64,000 nucleotides of DNA from an uncultured Balneola sp. (GTDB lineage: Bacteria; Bacteroidota; Rhodothermia; Balneolales; Balneolaceae). Position 1 is the first letter of the stretch, and each line of letters starts with the position of its first letter. The stretch is from the NCBI GenBank assembly GCA_902529115.1, contig CABZVB010000003.1:47680-111679 (forward strand). Direction: 5' to 3'. The notes under the pieces were generated by a model. It was not told the DNA's origin. It was given only the letters and a program-made list of their open reading frames with translations, and made no database searches. The translations under genes were made by a program, and so were the position numbers. Of the stretch, positions 37,301-47,481 are shown one piece after another.

Positions 37301-38651
37301 GAAAAGCCTGTATTCCCAAGCGGTGAAGGGTTGGTGCCCGATTTAACATTACGGGGTGTCCATCAATCACATTTTCAAGTACTTCCCATACAACTGCATC
37401 GCGTCGGTCAACTACCTTCTTAGCACTTTTAACAGTCTTAACAAAACCACGTTCAATAAGTCTTCGAATGATGAATGGTTTGTATAATTCAACCGCCATC
37501 TCTTTCGGCAGACCACATTCATGCATTTTTAACTCGGGACCAACAACGATTACCGATCGTCCAGAATAATCTACGCGTTTACCTAAAAGATTTTGACGAA
37601 AACGACCACTCTTACCCTTCAGCATATCGCTAAGAGACTTGAGTGGACGATTATTGTTTCGAACTGCGTTTGATTTTCTAGAGTTGTCATAAAGTGAATC
37701 AACCGCCTCTTGAAGCATACGCTTCTCATTCCTTAAAATCACATCAGGTGCTTTAATATCGATTAATCGCTTGAGTCGATTGTTTCTGATAATAACTCGA
37801 CGATATAAATCATTTAGGTCAGAGGTAGCAAAACGACCCCCCTCTAGAGGTACTAGAGGTCTTAATTCAGGCGGAATAACGGGGATAACTCTCTGAACCA
37901 TCCATTCTGGGCGGTTTTCAGTGTGTTTAGCTGCTGCTCGAAATGATTCAATGACTTGAAGTTGCTTTAGCTTTTTCTTCTTACGCATCTGTGAGGTTTC
38001 TTCTTTAACCTCTTGACGTAGATTAAATGCCATCTCATCTAGATCTAAATTTGCTAACATCGCTTCAAGAGCTTCAGCACCCTCTTTTACAACAAAACGG
38101 CTTTCGTCGTCTTCATCAAGGTCAAAGTGCTCTTCTGGTAATTGATCAAGTATGTCATATTTCTCTTCTTCAGTTATAAAGTCGCCTTTATTGTATCCTA
38201 AATCCTTTGCCATGCCGGCATTAGTTATTACAAATGTTTCGTAATACACTATCTTATCCAAATTCTTGGAAGAAAGACCTAATAAATATGCAATTTTGTT
38301 AGGGAGAGATTTGAAATACCAAATATGGACAGTAGGTACAGTTAAAGCAATATGACCCATCCGTTCTCTACGGACGGCTTTTCTAGTTACTTCAACACCA
38401 CATCGGTCGCAGATGATACCCTTGTATCTAATTCTCTTATACTTTCCACAGTGACATTCATAATCTTTGACAGGACCAAAGATTTTTTCACAAAATAATC
38501 CATCCATTTCTGGCTTGAATGTTCTGTAGTTAATTGTTTCAGGTGTAAGGACTTCCCCATGCGAACGTGAAAGAATTGCCTCAGCTGAGGCTAATGATAC
38601 ACCGATACTATTGAAGTCGTTAGTTACTGCTAATGTTTTTGTTATTGGCAA
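34344..38651 (-). CDS. rpoC: RNA polymerase beta' subunit
   Basis: A 1435-residue catalytic subunit. The N-terminal zinc site is [20 protein letters not shown], and the active-site Mg triad lies in [17 protein letters not shown]. The second zinc cluster reads [19 protein letters not shown]. The start codon is TTG (38651-38649), preceded by GGAGA about six bases upstream on the minus strand, and yields MPITKTLAV, the expected N-terminus. The C-terminus ends in an acidic tail. It lies 29 bases after rpoB. Confidence 0.98.
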   Translation of the reverse strand: MPITKTLAVTNDFNSIGVSLASAEAILSRSHGEVLTPETINYRTFKPEMDGLFCEKIFGPVKDYECHCGKYKRIRYKGIICDRCGVEVTRKAVRRERMGHIALTVPTVHIWYFKSLPNKIAYLLGLSSKNLDKIVYYETFVITNAGMAKDLGYNKGDFITEEEKYDILDQLPEEHFDLDEDDESRFVVKEGAEALEAMLANLDLDEMAFNLRQEVKEETSQMRKKKKLKQLQVIESFRAAAKHTENRPEWMVQRVIPVIPPELRPLVPLEGGRFATSDLNDLYRRVIIRNNRLKRLIDIKAPDVILRNEKRMLQEAVDSLYDNSRKSNAVRNNNRPLKSLSDMLKGKSGRFRQNLLGKRVDYSGRSVIVVGPELKMHECGLPKEMAVELYKPFIIRRLIERGFVKTVKSAKKVVDRRDAVVWEVLENVIDGHPVMLNRAPTLHRLGIQAFQPVLIEEKAIRLHPLACTAFNADFDGDQMAVHLPLSHDAVLEASILMLGSHNILSPASGGPIAVPSQDMILGLYYLTKPRSGQQGEGKTFSSSQEVIIAFDQGQIKVHTKINVRVTYLNEQGNEVTEVVKTSTGRVLFNEIVPTEMGFINKTLGKKELRILIGEIHARVGTAKAATFLDDMKRIGYENATLGGLSFSLEDIIIPDTKANLINAAKDEVTDIQGRYEMGFITDNERYNQVIDKWTSTTNRVSETLFQALSDDSEGFNPVFMMADSGARGSKEQIRQLGGMRGLMAKPQKSSMQQGNEVIENPILSSFKEGLTVLEYFISTHGARKGLADTALKTADAGYLTRRLVDVSQDVIITEDDCGTLRGIKMQALKDNEDIIERLEDRIIGRFSLHDVYDPLSDELLCEANQMIDETIAKKIAETSIEEVEIRSVLTCETGRGVCAKCYGRDLARGTVVEKGEAVGVIAAQSIGEPGTQLTLRTFHVGGTASRLEAESQHKAKFDGKVEFENIRVVEYNDGEEEHNVVLSRAGELKIINDEGKMLISYNVPYGCEMMVEEGDMVPKGAQLCKWDPYNALIFSEIDGEVVYKDIIQGVTFTEDTDAQTGHREKVITDSKDRSLVPTLVVKGGTERLRESTLPVETHIVVEDGEKVAAGQILAKIPRATGKSKDITAGLPRVTELFEARSPSDPAVVSEIDGIVEMGARKRGSQEVIVRSKDGTDEKKYLISLSKHILVQSNDFVKAGQPLSDGTIPAQDILNILGPYAVQSYLVNEIQEVYRLQGVKINDKHIEVIVSTMMQKVEITDPGDTMYLEGDKVDRFEVNTRNDELIGKFVVRNQGGSEIKKGTILDRREVREINNQLIKEDKAELEVLEAKPAISKPILLGITRAALSTESWLSAASFQETTKVLTQASIEAKRDYLRGLKENVVVGHKVPAGTGLRDYNELIVGSRKDMEEGEEEVAKVFEALGGEDTESIAGEE

Positions 38652-38680
38652 AATATTCTCCGTTTAATAATTAACAGTGT

Positions 38681-41600
38681 TTAGTCTAAATGTATTTCAA
38701 GGCCTAGCCCCATGAGCTCACGGAGTAAAACCTTAAAGGATTCTGGCACATCGCCATCAGGTAAATTTTCACCCTTTACGATAGCTTCGTATACTTTTGA
38801 GCGACCTTTTACATCATCACTCTTAACCGTTAGCATCTCCTTCAAAATACTTGAGGCACCATAAGCGTATAATGCCCAAACCTCCATTTCACCCAATCGC
38901 TGGCCACCAAACTGTGCTTTACCGCCGAGTGGTTGTTGCGTAATAAGTGAATATGGTCCGATAGATCTGGAGTGCATTTTATCTTGAACCAAATGATTCA
39001 ATTTAATCATATAGATGAATCCAACGGTGGTTTGCTGAGAGAATGGTTCTCCACTTCTACCATCAAAGAGGGTAACACGCCCGTCTTCTGGAAGATTTGC
39101 TTCAGTAAGCTTACCTTTTACATCATCCATTGATGCACCGTCAAAAACGGGGGATGCAAAGGTAGTACCTAGTTTTTTGGCAGCCCACCCTAGAATAGTC
39201 TCATAGATTTGACCAAGATTCATACGAGAGGGTACTCCAAGAGGATTTAAACATATATCTACCGGTGTGCCATCTTCCATGAATGGCATATCTTCTACAG
39301 GAACAATTTTGGCAACAACCCCTTTGTTACCGTGACGCCCCGCCATCTTATCACCTACCTGTAACTTACGCTTTTTAGCAATATATACTTTGGCTTTCTG
39401 AATAATTCCTGGGGGTAGTTCATCTCCTACCTGTATAGCAAAGGTACGTCGTTTTGCTTCACTGTCAATTTCTCTTCGAAGTTCACGATAATTGTGGAAA
39501 AGTAATTTTACATGCTTAACCAATTCTTTATCAGTGGCCCAATCAATGTTTTCATTAATGTTTACTGGATCAATTTCTTCGAAAACTGATTTCTTATATT
39601 TTTCTCCTTTGGGAATCATTTCCACCTTAGAGTAATCATATACTCCTGGTGAGGTTTTATCTCTAAGCAATGAATACATTTTGTCTGCCCATTGCTGATT
39701 AAGTTCTGATAACTTCTCGACATGACGTTCATTTTCAGCATCAACTCGCTTTTTTTCCTCTTTTCTGGAAATTAGCTCATCGCGCTTACGACTAAATAGG
39801 CGTGTATCGATAATAGTTCCTGATACACCAGGAGGTGTTTTTAGAGATGCATCTTTTACATCACCCGCTTTGTCACCAAAAATAGCGCGGAGCAATTTTT
39901 CTTCAGGCGTTGGATCCGTCTCACCTTTGGGAGTAATTTTACCCACTAAAATATCGCCAGGAGCTATTTTAGCACCTATACGAATCATTCCTTTCTCATC
40001 TAAGTTACGTGTAGCTTCTTCAGATACGTTAGGTATTTCGCGAGTCAGTTCTTCTTCACCCCGTTTGGTGTCTCTAACCTGTTGCTCAAATTCAGTAATG
40101 TGAATGGAAGTGTAGATGTCTTCTTGAACTATACGCTCACTGATTACTATGGCATCCTCAAAGTTGTATCCACGCCAAGGCATAAATGCAACTAAAAGAT
40201 TTCTACCCAATGCAAGTTCTCCACCATCTGTTGAACAACCGTCTACAATGGCCTGATTTTTCTTAACATGGTCACCAATTTTAACAATTGGTCGCTGATT
40301 CGTAGCGGTATCTTGGTTGGTACGAGTAAATTTTTCTAACTGATAACTCTTAATACCATTGTCAAAGTAACAATTCTGTTCTAGTTCACTGCGATCATAT
40401 TTCACACGAACCTCAGTTGCACTAACATATACCACTTCACCATCTGCCTCAGCAGTAATGATTGCTCTTGAATCCCTTGCAGCACGATGTTCAAGGCCGG
40501 TACCTACCACAGGCGCCTCAGGTCGTAACAAAGGAACAGCTTGACGTTGCATATTCGAACCCATTAAGGCGCGATTTGCATCATCATGTTCAATAAATGG
40601 AATGAGTGCAGCTGCCAATGATGTAATCTGATTAGTTGAAACATCCATGTACTCGATTTCATCGATACGAGCTTGAGTATAGTTACCTTCACGCATGCGA
40701 GAGAACACTGTTTCATTGACAAAATTGCTACTTTCATTTAGTTCAGCATTTGCCTGAGCAATTACAGTTTCGTCTTCTTGCTCAGCAGCTAAGTACTCTA
40801 CATCCTTACTAACATTTCCGTCTTTGACTTTTCTGTACGGTGTTTCTATAAATCCAAAGTCATTAACTTTCGCGTGTACACAAAGAGATGAGATAAGACC
40901 AATATTAGGGCCTTCCGGTGTTTCAATTGGACATAAGCGCCCATAGTGAGTGTAATGAACATCACGAACTTCAAAACCAGCACGCTCTCGGGTTAAACCA
41001 CCTGGACCAAGAGCAGACATTCTTCTTTTATGAGTCAGCTCTGCTAGTGGATTGGTTTGATCCATAAATTGAGACAGCTGGTTGGTACCAAAAAAGGTAT
41101 TGATAACGCTAGAGATAGTGCGGGCATTTACTAAATCTTGAGGTGTTAGCTGTTCTGCGTCTCTTGAGTTCATTCTTTCTTTAATAGTCCTAGCCATACG
41201 TGCTAAACCTATGGCGAATTGCTGACCTAGCTGTTCACCCACGGTACGAATACGTCTATTGCTTAAGTGATCAATATCGTCTACTTGAGATTTTAAATCC
41301 TTGAGACGGATGACCTCTTTGATAATAGCAACAATATCTTCTTTGGTCAAAAATTGAACATTGGTAGAATCTTGATGAAGACGTTTATTAAGTCTGTAAC
41401 GTCCAACCTCACCCAAATCATACTTTTTATCACTAAAGAATAAGCGTTCAAGAATTGCTCTTGAAGTTTCAGGATCCGGCATCTCTCCTGAACGTATCTG
41501 CTTATAAACCTCTCCAAGTGCTGTATGTTCATTATGGGTAGGATCTTTTCTGAGCGTGTTCATCATGACAGATCGCTCAGATTCTTCACTCGAAATTTTC

Positions 41601-42505
41601 TGAATCAATATCGTTTTTAGACCGGATTCTTTAATTAATCCATAGTTATCTTCAGTTAATTCATGATCTCTTTCTAATAGATTTACACGCTTGGTTGTTT
41701 CGGTAATTTCACCAGTTTCGTCGTCAACTACTTCTTCGGTGACTTCAGTGGTAATACTTTCAGCCAAACGTTTTCCAACAAGATTTTTATTGAAATCAGC
41801 TTTTGTACCAAATTTTAGCACTTCGGACAGTTCAAATAAACTCAGCAGATCCTCGTCAGTAGAATACCCAAGCGCCCTCATTAAAGTAGTAGCTGGAATC
41901 TTTTTCTTTCTATCAATATATGCCCACAATACATCACGTATGTCTGTAGTAAATTCAATCCATGACCCTTTGAAAGGTATGACTCGTGCAGAGTACAATT
42001 GACTTCCATTTGGATGTATGGACTGCCCAAAAAAGACACCTGGTGAACGATGTAATTGGCTTACGATAACTCGCTCCGCTCCATTTATAATAAATGTCCC
42101 ACGGTGAGTCATCCATGGTAAATCACCAAGAAATACTTCCTGTTCTATCGTTTCGGAAGCTTCATCGGAGTCGTCAACAGAGGATAGCCGTAGCTTTGCC
42201 TTAAGTGGTACCGAATAGGTTAAACCTCGTTCCTGACATTCATTTATAGTGTACCTGGGTACATCAACATTATAATACAAAAACTCTAAAATATGGGTTT
42301 CACGAGTATCCTGTATGGGAAAATTCTCGTTGAAAATTCTTTGTAGACCTTGATTTTCTCGTTCATTAGGTGCGATATCCAATTGAACGAATTTCTCAAA
42401 TGATTCTAGTTGAATATCTAGAAAATCAGGATAGTCAAGCACATGTTTTGTGCGTCCAAATGATTCTCTGTTCGTATTGGGAATTGTTTGCAACTTCTTA
42501 CTCAA
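38681..42505 (-). CDS. rpoB: RNA polymerase beta subunit
   Basis: A 1274-residue subunit. The rifampicin region reads LSQFMDQTNPLAELTHKRR and the following LGPGGLTRERAGFEVRDVH. The C-terminal clamp begins DKMAGRHGNKGVVAKI. It forms the catalytic core with beta' and alpha. The start is TTG (42505-42503) with AGGAGAGG six bases upstream, giving MSKKLQTIPNTNRESFG. A palindromic hairpin lies in the 128-base gap after rplL. The LSQFMDQ Q and D residues that confer rifampicin sensitivity are wild-type. Confidence 0.98.
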   Translation of the reverse strand: MSKKLQTIPNTNRESFGRTKHVLDYPDFLDIQLESFEKFVQLDIAPNERENQGLQRIFNENFPIQDTRETHILEFLYYNVDVPRYTINECQERGLTYSVPLKAKLRLSSVDDSDEASETIEQEVFLGDLPWMTHRGTFIINGAERVIVSQLHRSPGVFFGQSIHPNGSQLYSARVIPFKGSWIEFTTDIRDVLWAYIDRKKKIPATTLMRALGYSTDEDLLSLFELSEVLKFGTKADFNKNLVGKRLAESITTEVTEEVVDDETGEITETTKRVNLLERDHELTEDNYGLIKESGLKTILIQKISSEESERSVMMNTLRKDPTHNEHTALGEVYKQIRSGEMPDPETSRAILERLFFSDKKYDLGEVGRYRLNKRLHQDSTNVQFLTKEDIVAIIKEVIRLKDLKSQVDDIDHLSNRRIRTVGEQLGQQFAIGLARMARTIKERMNSRDAEQLTPQDLVNARTISSVINTFFGTNQLSQFMDQTNPLAELTHKRRMSALGPGGLTRERAGFEVRDVHYTHYGRLCPIETPEGPNIGLISSLCVHAKVNDFGFIETPYRKVKDGNVSKDVEYLAAEQEDETVIAQANAELNESSNFVNETVFSRMREGNYTQARIDEIEYMDVSTNQITSLAAALIPFIEHDDANRALMGSNMQRQAVPLLRPEAPVVGTGLEHRAARDSRAIITAEADGEVVYVSATEVRVKYDRSELEQNCYFDNGIKSYQLEKFTRTNQDTATNQRPIVKIGDHVKKNQAIVDGCSTDGGELALGRNLLVAFMPWRGYNFEDAIVISERIVQEDIYTSIHITEFEQQVRDTKRGEEELTREIPNVSEEATRNLDEKGMIRIGAKIAPGDILVGKITPKGETDPTPEEKLLRAIFGDKAGDVKDASLKTPPGVSGTIIDTRLFSRKRDELISRKEEKKRVDAENERHVEKLSELNQQWADKMYSLLRDKTSPGVYDYSKVEMIPKGEKYKKSVFEEIDPVNINENIDWATDKELVKHVKLLFHNYRELRREIDSEAKRRTFAIQVGDELPPGIIQKAKVYIAKKRKLQVGDKMAGRHGNKGVVAKIVPVEDMPFMEDGTPVDICLNPLGVPSRMNLGQIYETILGWAAKKLGTTFASPVFDGASMDDVKGKLTEANLPEDGRVTLFDGRSGEPFSQQTTVGFIYMIKLNHLVQDKMHSRSIGPYSLITQQPLGGKAQFGGQRLGEMEVWALYAYGASSILKEMLTVKSDDVKGRSKVYEAIVKGENLPDGDVPESFKVLLRELMGLGLEIHLD

Positions 42506-42582
42506 AAGGAACCTCTCCTTAAAGATTGAAGGGTGATAATCGTATTTGACCTTTTTTTAAGGCCGTATAATATAGACGCTGA

Positions 42583-42612
42583 TAGCCAATGCCGTTTACA
42601 CGATATTGGCTA
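42583..42612 (-). promoter_or_regulatory. Hairpin in the rplL-rpoB intergenic region
   Basis: TAGCCAAT (42583-42590) and ATTGGCTA (42605-42612) form a perfect eight-pair inverted repeat with a 14-base loop. It sits in the spacer where many bacteria place an attenuator or RNase III processing site that lowers rpoBC expression relative to ribosomal proteins. No T-run follows directly, so processing or partial attenuation fits better than full termination. Confidence 0.45.
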
Positions 42613-42633
42613 CCAACGAATTGTAATTAGAAA

Positions 42634-43011
42634 TTACTTGAGCTCTACAGTGGCTCCAGCCTCTTCTAGTTTGGCTTTGATTTCCTCTGCTTCCTCTTTT
42701 GAAACGCCTTCTTTAACGTTTCCAGGAGCACCATCAACTAAGTCTTTAGCTTCTTTCAGACCTAGACCAGTAATTCCACGTACTTCTTTAATTACAGCAA
42801 TTTTCTTTGCTCCAGCACTCTCAAGTACTACAGTAAATTCAGATTGCTCTTCTGCTCCACCAGTGTCTCCACCAGCAGCAGGTCCAGCAACCGCTACAGC
42901 CGCAGCTGCAGGTTTAATACCGTACTCTTCTTCAAGTACTCTAGCAAGTTCGTTTGCTTCTTTAATTGTTAAGTTGACTAGCTGTTCAGCTAATTCTTTA
43001 ACGTCAGCCAT
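42634..43011 (-). CDS. rplL: Ribosomal protein L7/L12
   Basis: A 125-residue stalk protein. The N-terminal dimerisation helices ([20 protein letters not shown]) are followed by an alanine- and glycine-rich hinge and the C-terminal factor-binding domain ([35 protein letters not shown]). It recruits translation factors to the ribosome as L10-bound dimers. It lies downstream of rplJ in the standard order. Confidence 0.97.
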   Translation of the reverse strand: MADVKELAEQLVNLTIKEANELARVLEEEYGIKPAAAAVAVAGPAAGGDTGGAEEQSEFTVVLESAGAKKIAVIKEVRGITGLGLKEAKDLVDGAPGNVKEGVSKEEAEEIKAKLEEAGATVELK

Positions 43012-43060
43012 TTTTTTCTCCAGTTATTTTTAGTAAAAATCGTTTGTTAATTGATAAGTA

Positions 43061-43585
43061 TTAATTTTCGCTTTTAACAGCGACTGTTTTTACAGCTCCT
43101 ACAAGGTTAGATCCCTGGGCTTGTAGTGCACCAACCGCATTGGTAATTGGTGCCATTAGCAAACCTAGCATGTCTCCAATGATTTCATCTTTTGACCTCA
43201 TTGCAGCGAGTATCGCGAGTTGATCGGGACCATAAAAGTCTCCATCAATAAGTGCTGCTTTGAACTCAGGCTTATCATCATTATCCTTGATAAAATCTTT
43301 AAGAACCTTTGCAGGTGCGGATAGCTCATCTTCGATAAAGGCAAATGCATTTTGTTCTGTAAGTAAGGGTAACATTTCGTCATACCCTCCTAATTCTTGC
43401 ATCGCCAATTTCATAAGTTTATTCTTGTAAACTTTATAGTGAACGTTTCCCTTGCGAAACGCACCACGAAGCTTATTAGCTTGAGCAACAGACATACCCT
43501 TATACTTGGTCACATAAAGTGCTCCTGAGTTTTGTAGGGTCTCTGAAATTTCGTCTAATTTGGCTCGTTTTTCAGCAGTAGGCAT
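43061..43585 (-). CDS. rplJ: Ribosomal protein L10
   Basis: A 174-residue protein that anchors the L7/L12 stalk to 23S rRNA. The N-terminal RNA-binding domain contains ALYVTKYKGMSVAQANKLRG and the C-terminal helix binds L7/L12 dimers. A strong GGAGG lies about nine bases before the ATG. Only 14 bases separate it from rplA, so there is little room for the long L10 leader seen in some bacteria. L10-L12 autoregulation would have to act within or upstream of rplA. Confidence 0.96.
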   Translation of the reverse strand: MPTAEKRAKLDEISETLQNSGALYVTKYKGMSVAQANKLRGAFRKGNVHYKVYKNKLMKLAMQELGGYDEMLPLLTEQNAFAFIEDELSAPAKVLKDFIKDNDDKPEFKAALIDGDFYGPDQLAILAAMRSKDEIIGDMLGLLMAPITNAVGALQAQGSNLVGAVKTVAVKSEN

Positions 43586-43599
43586 AATTTATTTCCTCC

Positions 43600-44301
43600 T
43601 TAATTAAGAGATGTAACTGCGGTTCTACTTATGGGTATGCTAGGTCCCATAGTACTGCTCATAAACACGCTTTTTACATAAATACCTTTGGATGAGGATG
43701 GCTTTAGTCGCATCACAGTTGACAAAAATGCTTCAGCATTTTCTCTAATCTGTTCTGAGTTAAAACTCACCTTTCCAATTGTAGTATGAAGTATACCAGC
43801 TTTGTCTACACGAAAATCGATCTGTCCAGCCTTTACTGTTTTGACAGCATTAGCTACTTCCATTGTAACAGTACCACTTTTAGGATTTGGCATTAACCCT
43901 CTAGGACCTAGGAATCGACCCAGTTTACCGAGCTTACCCATTACATCAGGGGTTGCAATGATCACATCGATCTCTACCCACCCTTCTCCAATCTTTACGA
44001 TGTAATCATCTAATCCAACATAATCAGCACCTGCTTCTCGGGCCTCGTCCTGTTTTGCTTCATTTACTAACGCAAGAACACGAATGTCCTTACCTGTTCC
44101 ATGAGGTAAACTAACTGTTCCACGTACCATTTGATCAGCATGTCTGGGATCAATTCCTAATCGGATATCAATGTCGACAGATGCATCAAATGACGTGATG
44201 GTAGTTTTTTTCACAAGATCACAGGCTTCTTCTAGAGTGTACTCACCGTCTGAATTGACTAGCGTTGATACTTGTTGGTATTTTTTTCCTCTTTTTGCCA
44301 T
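43600..44301 (-). CDS. rplA: Ribosomal protein L1
   Basis: A 233-residue protein of the L1 stalk, which moves with deacylated tRNA, and often a translational repressor of its own operon. The start is the ATG at 44301 with AGGAG eight bases upstream, giving MAKRGKKYQQVS. A longer frame to 44364 overlaps rplK and is rejected. Typical blocks are GTGKDIRVLALVNEAKQDEA, DVMGKLGKLGRFLGPRGLMP and NPKSGTV. Confidence 0.96.
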   Translation of the reverse strand: MAKRGKKYQQVSTLVNSDGEYTLEEACDLVKKTTITSFDASVDIDIRLGIDPRHADQMVRGTVSLPHGTGKDIRVLALVNEAKQDEAREAGADYVGLDDYIVKIGEGWVEIDVIIATPDVMGKLGKLGRFLGPRGLMPNPKSGTVTMEVANAVKTVKAGQIDFRVDKAGILHTTIGKVSFNSEQIRENAEAFLSTVMRLKPSSSKGIYVKSVFMSSTMGPSIPISRTAVTSLN

Positions 44302-44314
44302 GATTACAACTCCT

Positions 44315-44746
44315 TCACTTATCGCGATTAACTCTAAGACCCATACTGCGGGCTGTTCCTGCAATCATTTCTGCGGCGGCTTCAACATCGAAGGCATTTA
44401 AGTCTTCCATCTTTTCTTCCGCAATTTGCTTGCATTGGGACCACGTGACCGTACCTACTTTGTTTCGATTAGGTTCACCAGAACCAGACTTTAGTTTGGC
44501 AGCCTGTTTAAGAAGTACAGGTGCTGGCGGAGTTTTCGTTTTAAATGTAAACGACTTATCTGCAAACACTGTGATCTCGACAGGTATTACCGTACCAGTC
44601 TTGTCCTGAGTCTTAGCATTAAAGGCTTTACAAAACTCCATTATATTGATACCAGCCTGGCCAAGAGCCGGGCCCACTGGGGGTGCCGGATTAGCCTGAC
44701 CACCAACAATTTGGAGTTTCAGGATTCGTTCAACTTTTTTAGCCAT
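44315..44746 (-). CDS. rplK: Ribosomal protein L11
   Basis: A 143-residue protein of the GTPase-associated centre. Blocks visible are [20 protein letters not shown] with [16 protein letters not shown], and the C-terminal rRNA-binding segment [12 protein letters not shown]. It is the first of the rplKAJL genes, 13 bases before rplA and 76 bases after nusG. Confidence 0.97.
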   Translation of the reverse strand: MAKKVERILKLQIVGGQANPAPPVGPALGQAGINIMEFCKAFNAKTQDKTGTVIPVEITVFADKSFTFKTKTPPAPVLLKQAAKLKSGSGEPNRNKVGTVTWSQCKQIAEEKMEDLNAFDVEAAAEMIAGTARSMGLRVNRDK

Positions 44747-44822
44747 GGATTCTCAGGATCCTTTTCTATGTGTTATAACTTCTGTTTTTCGCGTAATAGC
44801 TAGTTCGCATCAACTAGGTTCT

Positions 44823-45380
44823 TTATGTAGTGGATTCAACTTGATTGATATCCACCTCAACTGGAGTCTTTCTACCAAAAATACTTACCAAGACACGCAG
44901 TTTTAATTTGTCGGTATTAACTTCCTGTACTGTCCCATCAAAATCCTTAAATGGACCTGCAATTACTTTTACCAAATCACCTTCTCTGTAAGGAATCTCT
45001 ATGTTGCCTGATTCCATACCAGCTTCTTGAACTCGTCCAATAATACGCTGGACTTCATGCTTTTTAAGCGGGGTAGGCACCTTGGTTTGACCTCCTACCA
45101 CTAAGAAACCCATACATGACGGTGCACTTTGTATTAAGTTATTAACCTCTTCATCAAAATGGGTATTGAGCAGGATGTATCCAGGAAAGAAATTCTTCTC
45201 TCTGGTCCGTTTTTTTCCATTTCGAATTTCAACTATAGTCTCCGTGGGAACAAGGATATCCTTGATCTTATGATTTAGTTTTCGATCTTCAACTTCACGA
45301 TCTAAAAACTCTTTAACTTTTTTTTCATGACTGGAAAAGCAACGAACTACATACCAGCCAAAATCTAATTCTTTATTCAT
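44823..45380 (-). CDS. nusG: Transcription factor NusG
   Basis: A 185-residue protein with an N-terminal NGN domain (WYVVRCFSSHEKKVKEFLD, FFPGYILLNTHFDEE) and a C-terminal KOW motif (EGDLVKVIAGPFKDFDGTVQ). It binds RNA polymerase and links transcription with rho or the ribosome. Its ATG overlaps the last base of secE, indicating translational coupling. Confidence 0.97.
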   Translation of the reverse strand: MNKELDFGWYVVRCFSSHEKKVKEFLDREVEDRKLNHKIKDILVPTETIVEIRNGKKRTREKNFFPGYILLNTHFDEEVNNLIQSAPSCMGFLVVGGQTKVPTPLKKHEVQRIIGRVQEAGMESGNIEIPYREGDLVKVIAGPFKDFDGTVQEVNTDKLKLRVLVSIFGRKTPVEVDINQVESTT

Positions 45381-45562
45381 TAGTTATATATCGCCTCTAA
45401 AACTGTACTGTATACCTGATCTATGCCAAATATTAATACAGCTAGTATAATAGAAAACACAACGACAATGATGGTGTTGTCAACTAGTTCTGATTGTGTT
45501 GGCCAGGATACTTTTTTGAATTCTTTTGTAACGCTATCGAAGAAATTAGTAATCTTTTCCAT
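45380..45562 (-). CDS. secE: Preprotein translocase subunit SecE
   Basis: A 60-residue single-helix form of SecE. The conserved amphipathic segment EFKKVSWPTQSELVDNTIIV precedes the membrane helix (VFSIILAVLIFGIDQVYS). It clamps SecY in the translocon. It lies 16 bases after tRNA-Trp and one base overlaps nusG, the classical secE-nusG arrangement. Confidence 0.95.
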   Translation of the reverse strand: MEKITNFFDSVTKEFKKVSWPTQSELVDNTIIVVVFSIILAVLIFGIDQVYSTVLEAIYN

Positions 45563-45578
45563 AATTCATTTTTGTTAG

Positions 45579-45651
45579 CACGGGTGGAGAGACTCGAACT
45601 CCCGACACCTGGTTTTGGAGACCAGTGCTCTACCAACTGAGCTACACCCGT
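45579..45651 (-). tRNA. tRNA-Trp (anticodon CCA)
   Basis: A 73-base cloverleaf: acceptor ACGGGTG/CACCCGT, anticodon arm CTGGT-CTCCAAA-ACCAG, T-arm CGGGA-GTTCGAG-TCTCT region, discriminator G, no CCA encoded. It lies between tuf and secE, a position common in Bacteroidota and relatives. Confidence 0.95.
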
Positions 45652-45703
45652 ATGAGCCAATAAATAGAATTAATATTTCTTGGCCATACTTCATATCAGA
45701 CGA

Positions 45704-46891
45704 TTAATCTAAAATTTTAGTTACAACACCAGCACCTACCGTACGGCCACCTTCGCGAATCGCAAAACGCAATCCATCTTCCATAGCCACCGGTTGAATT
45801 AACTCTACGCTCAACTTAACGTTGTCGCCAGGCATTACCATTTCAACTCCTGATGGAAGCTCACATGCACCCGTCACATCCGTCGTACGGAAATAGAACT
45901 GAGGGCGGTATCCTTTAAAGAATGGGGTGTGACGACCACCTTCATCTTTACTCAATACGTATACCTCACACTCAAACTTTTTGTGTGGGTTAATTGAACC
46001 TGGCTTGCAAAGAACCATTCCTCGTTGAATCTGCTCCTTATCAATACCGCGAAGTAGAATACCTGCATTGTCTCCCGCCTGACCTTGATCCAACAAACGG
46101 CGAAACATCTCAATACCAGTTACCACGCTCTTCATAGGATCTTCTACAATCCCTACAATCTCTATCTCATCGTTGAGCTTAAGTATGCCGCGCTCAATCC
46201 TACCCGTAGCTACCGTACCACGACCCGTAATCGAAAATACATCCTCTACCGGCATCAAAAATGGCTTATCCACATCACGCTCAGGAGTAGGAATCGTGGT
46301 ATCTACCGCTTGAATAAGCTCTACTACTTTCTCTTCCCACTGCGACTCACCGTTGAGCGCGCCCAAAGCAGAACCTTGAATCACAGGAATATCATCACCA
46401 TCAAACTCATAGCTAGATAACAACTCACGTACTTCAAGCTCTACAAGCTCTAGTAACTCCTCGTCATCTACTAAATCAACCTTGTTCATGAACACCACGA
46501 TCTGTGGCACGCCTACCTGACGAGCAAGTAGAATATGCTCACGGGTCTGTGGCATAGGACCATCTGTCGCCGCAACTACTAAAATTGCACCATCCATCTG
46601 GGCCGCTCCAGTTACCATGTTCTTGACGTAATCCGCGTGACCTGGACAATCTACATGAGCGTAGTGACGGTCCGCTGATTCATATTCCACGTGAGCCGTA
46701 GCAATGGTAATTCCACGCTCGCGCTCTTCGGGTGCGTTATCGATCTGATCAAACGCCTGTGCAACGCCGCCGTAGGTCTTCGCCATTACCGTGGTAATTG
46801 CTGCCGTTAACGTAGTCTTTCCATGATCTACGTGTCCGATCGTTCCCACATTAACGTGGGGTTTGGTTCGCTGAAAGGTCTCTTTTGCCAT
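45704..46891 (-). CDS. tuf: Elongation factor Tu
   Basis: A 395-residue GTPase that delivers aminoacyl-tRNA to the ribosome. G motifs in order: [28 protein letters not shown], and NKVDLVDD. The domain 2/3 blocks [20 protein letters not shown] and the C-terminal [20 protein letters not shown] are standard. It is embedded between four tRNAs upstream and tRNA-Trp downstream. Its local base composition is slightly more GC-rich, as expected for a highly expressed gene. Confidence 0.98.
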   Translation of the reverse strand: MAKETFQRTKPHVNVGTIGHVDHGKTTLTAAITTVMAKTYGGVAQAFDQIDNAPEERERGITIATAHVEYESADRHYAHVDCPGHADYVKNMVTGAAQMDGAILVVAATDGPMPQTREHILLARQVGVPQIVVFMNKVDLVDDEELLELVELEVRELLSSYEFDGDDIPVIQGSALGALNGESQWEEKVVELIQAVDTTIPTPERDVDKPFLMPVEDVFSITGRGTVATGRIERGILKLNDEIEIVGIVEDPMKSVVTGIEMFRRLLDQGQAGDNAGILLRGIDKEQIQRGMVLCKPGSINPHKKFECEVYVLSKDEGGRHTPFFKGYRPQFYFRTTDVTGACELPSGVEMVMPGDNVKLSVELIQPVAMEDGLRFAIREGGRTVGAGVVTKILD

Positions 46892-46936
46892 TTTATATCA
46901 GTATTAATTGAACGATTTATAAATCTATATTTCATG

Positions 46937-47008
<72 letters not shown>

Positions 47009-47014
47009 CGATGG

Positions 47015-47087
47015 AGCGGGCGACCGGGTTCGAACCGGCAACATTCAGCTTGGAAGGCTGACACTCTACCAATTGAGTTACGCCCGC
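47015..47087 (-). tRNA. tRNA-Gly (anticodon TCC)
   Basis: A 73-base cloverleaf: acceptor GCGGGCG/CGCCCGC, anticodon arm TCAGC-CTTCCAA-GCTGA, T-arm GCCGG-TTCGAAC-CCGGT, discriminator T, no encoded CCA. Six bases separate it from tRNA-Thr(GGT). Confidence 0.95.
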
Positions 47088-47098
47088 TAGGGTGCGTG

Positions 47099-47181
47099 TG
47101 GGGAGAGCAGGATTCGAACCTGCGAAGTCGTAAGACAACAGATTTACAGTCTGCCCCAGTTGGCCGCTTTGGTATCTCCCC
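47099..47181 (-). tRNA. tRNA-Tyr (anticodon GTA)
   Basis: An 83-base class II cloverleaf with a long variable arm. Acceptor GGGGAGA/TCTCCCC, anticodon loop CTGTAAA with GTA, T-arm GCAGG-TTCGAAT-CCTGC, discriminator A, no encoded CCA. Confidence 0.95.
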
Positions 47182-47255
47182 GTATGTGTAATTTGCACGG
47201 GAGTTGCCAAAGCAATTACGCTTAAATTACTAAATGTCAATATTTTCAATGAACG

Positions 47256-47328
47256 AGCCAGTGACCGGATTCGAACCGATGACCGACGGTTTACAAAACC
47301 GTTGCTCTACCAACTGAGCTACACTGGC
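47256..47328 (-). tRNA. tRNA-Thr (anticodon TGT)
   Basis: A 73-base cloverleaf: acceptor GCCAGTG/CACTGGC, anticodon arm ACGGT-TTTGTAA-ACCGT, T-arm ATCGG-TTCGAAT-CCGGT (one A-T outer pair), discriminator T, no encoded CCA. It is the first gene of the tRNA-tuf transcript, just downstream of a strong promoter. Confidence 0.95.
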
Positions 47329-47346
47329 TTTTTTCCAAAGACATTA

Positions 47347-47375
47347 AAAATACCGTAAACCGTTGGGATTGTCAA
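47347..47375 (-). promoter_or_regulatory. Sigma-70-type promoter of the tRNA-tuf operon
   Basis: On the minus strand TTGACA (47375-47370) and TATTTT (47352-47347) are separated by exactly 17 bases. The predicted start point lies about ten bases before the tRNA-Thr(TGT) 5' end. The consensus -35 and ideal spacing fit a highly expressed stable-RNA and tuf operon. Confidence 0.75.
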
Positions 47376-47481
47376 CACTAAACTAGTAAATACTTAATCT
47401 TTTTTATCTAATATAAATACTATGAAACCGATGACGAAATCCTAAACAACCCAACAAAAACCCCAATTTACTTTATCTATG

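Noticed and set aside
44302..44364. N-terminal extension of the rplA frame into rplK
   Set aside because: The family N-terminus (MAKRGKKYQ) starts at 44301 behind an AGGAG site. The extension overlaps rplK and lacks homology.
47235..47240. Second TTGACA on the minus strand before tRNA-Tyr
   Set aside because: At 16-18 bases spacing only TAATTG or ATTGCT occur, poor -10 elements, and the strong upstream promoter already explains expression.
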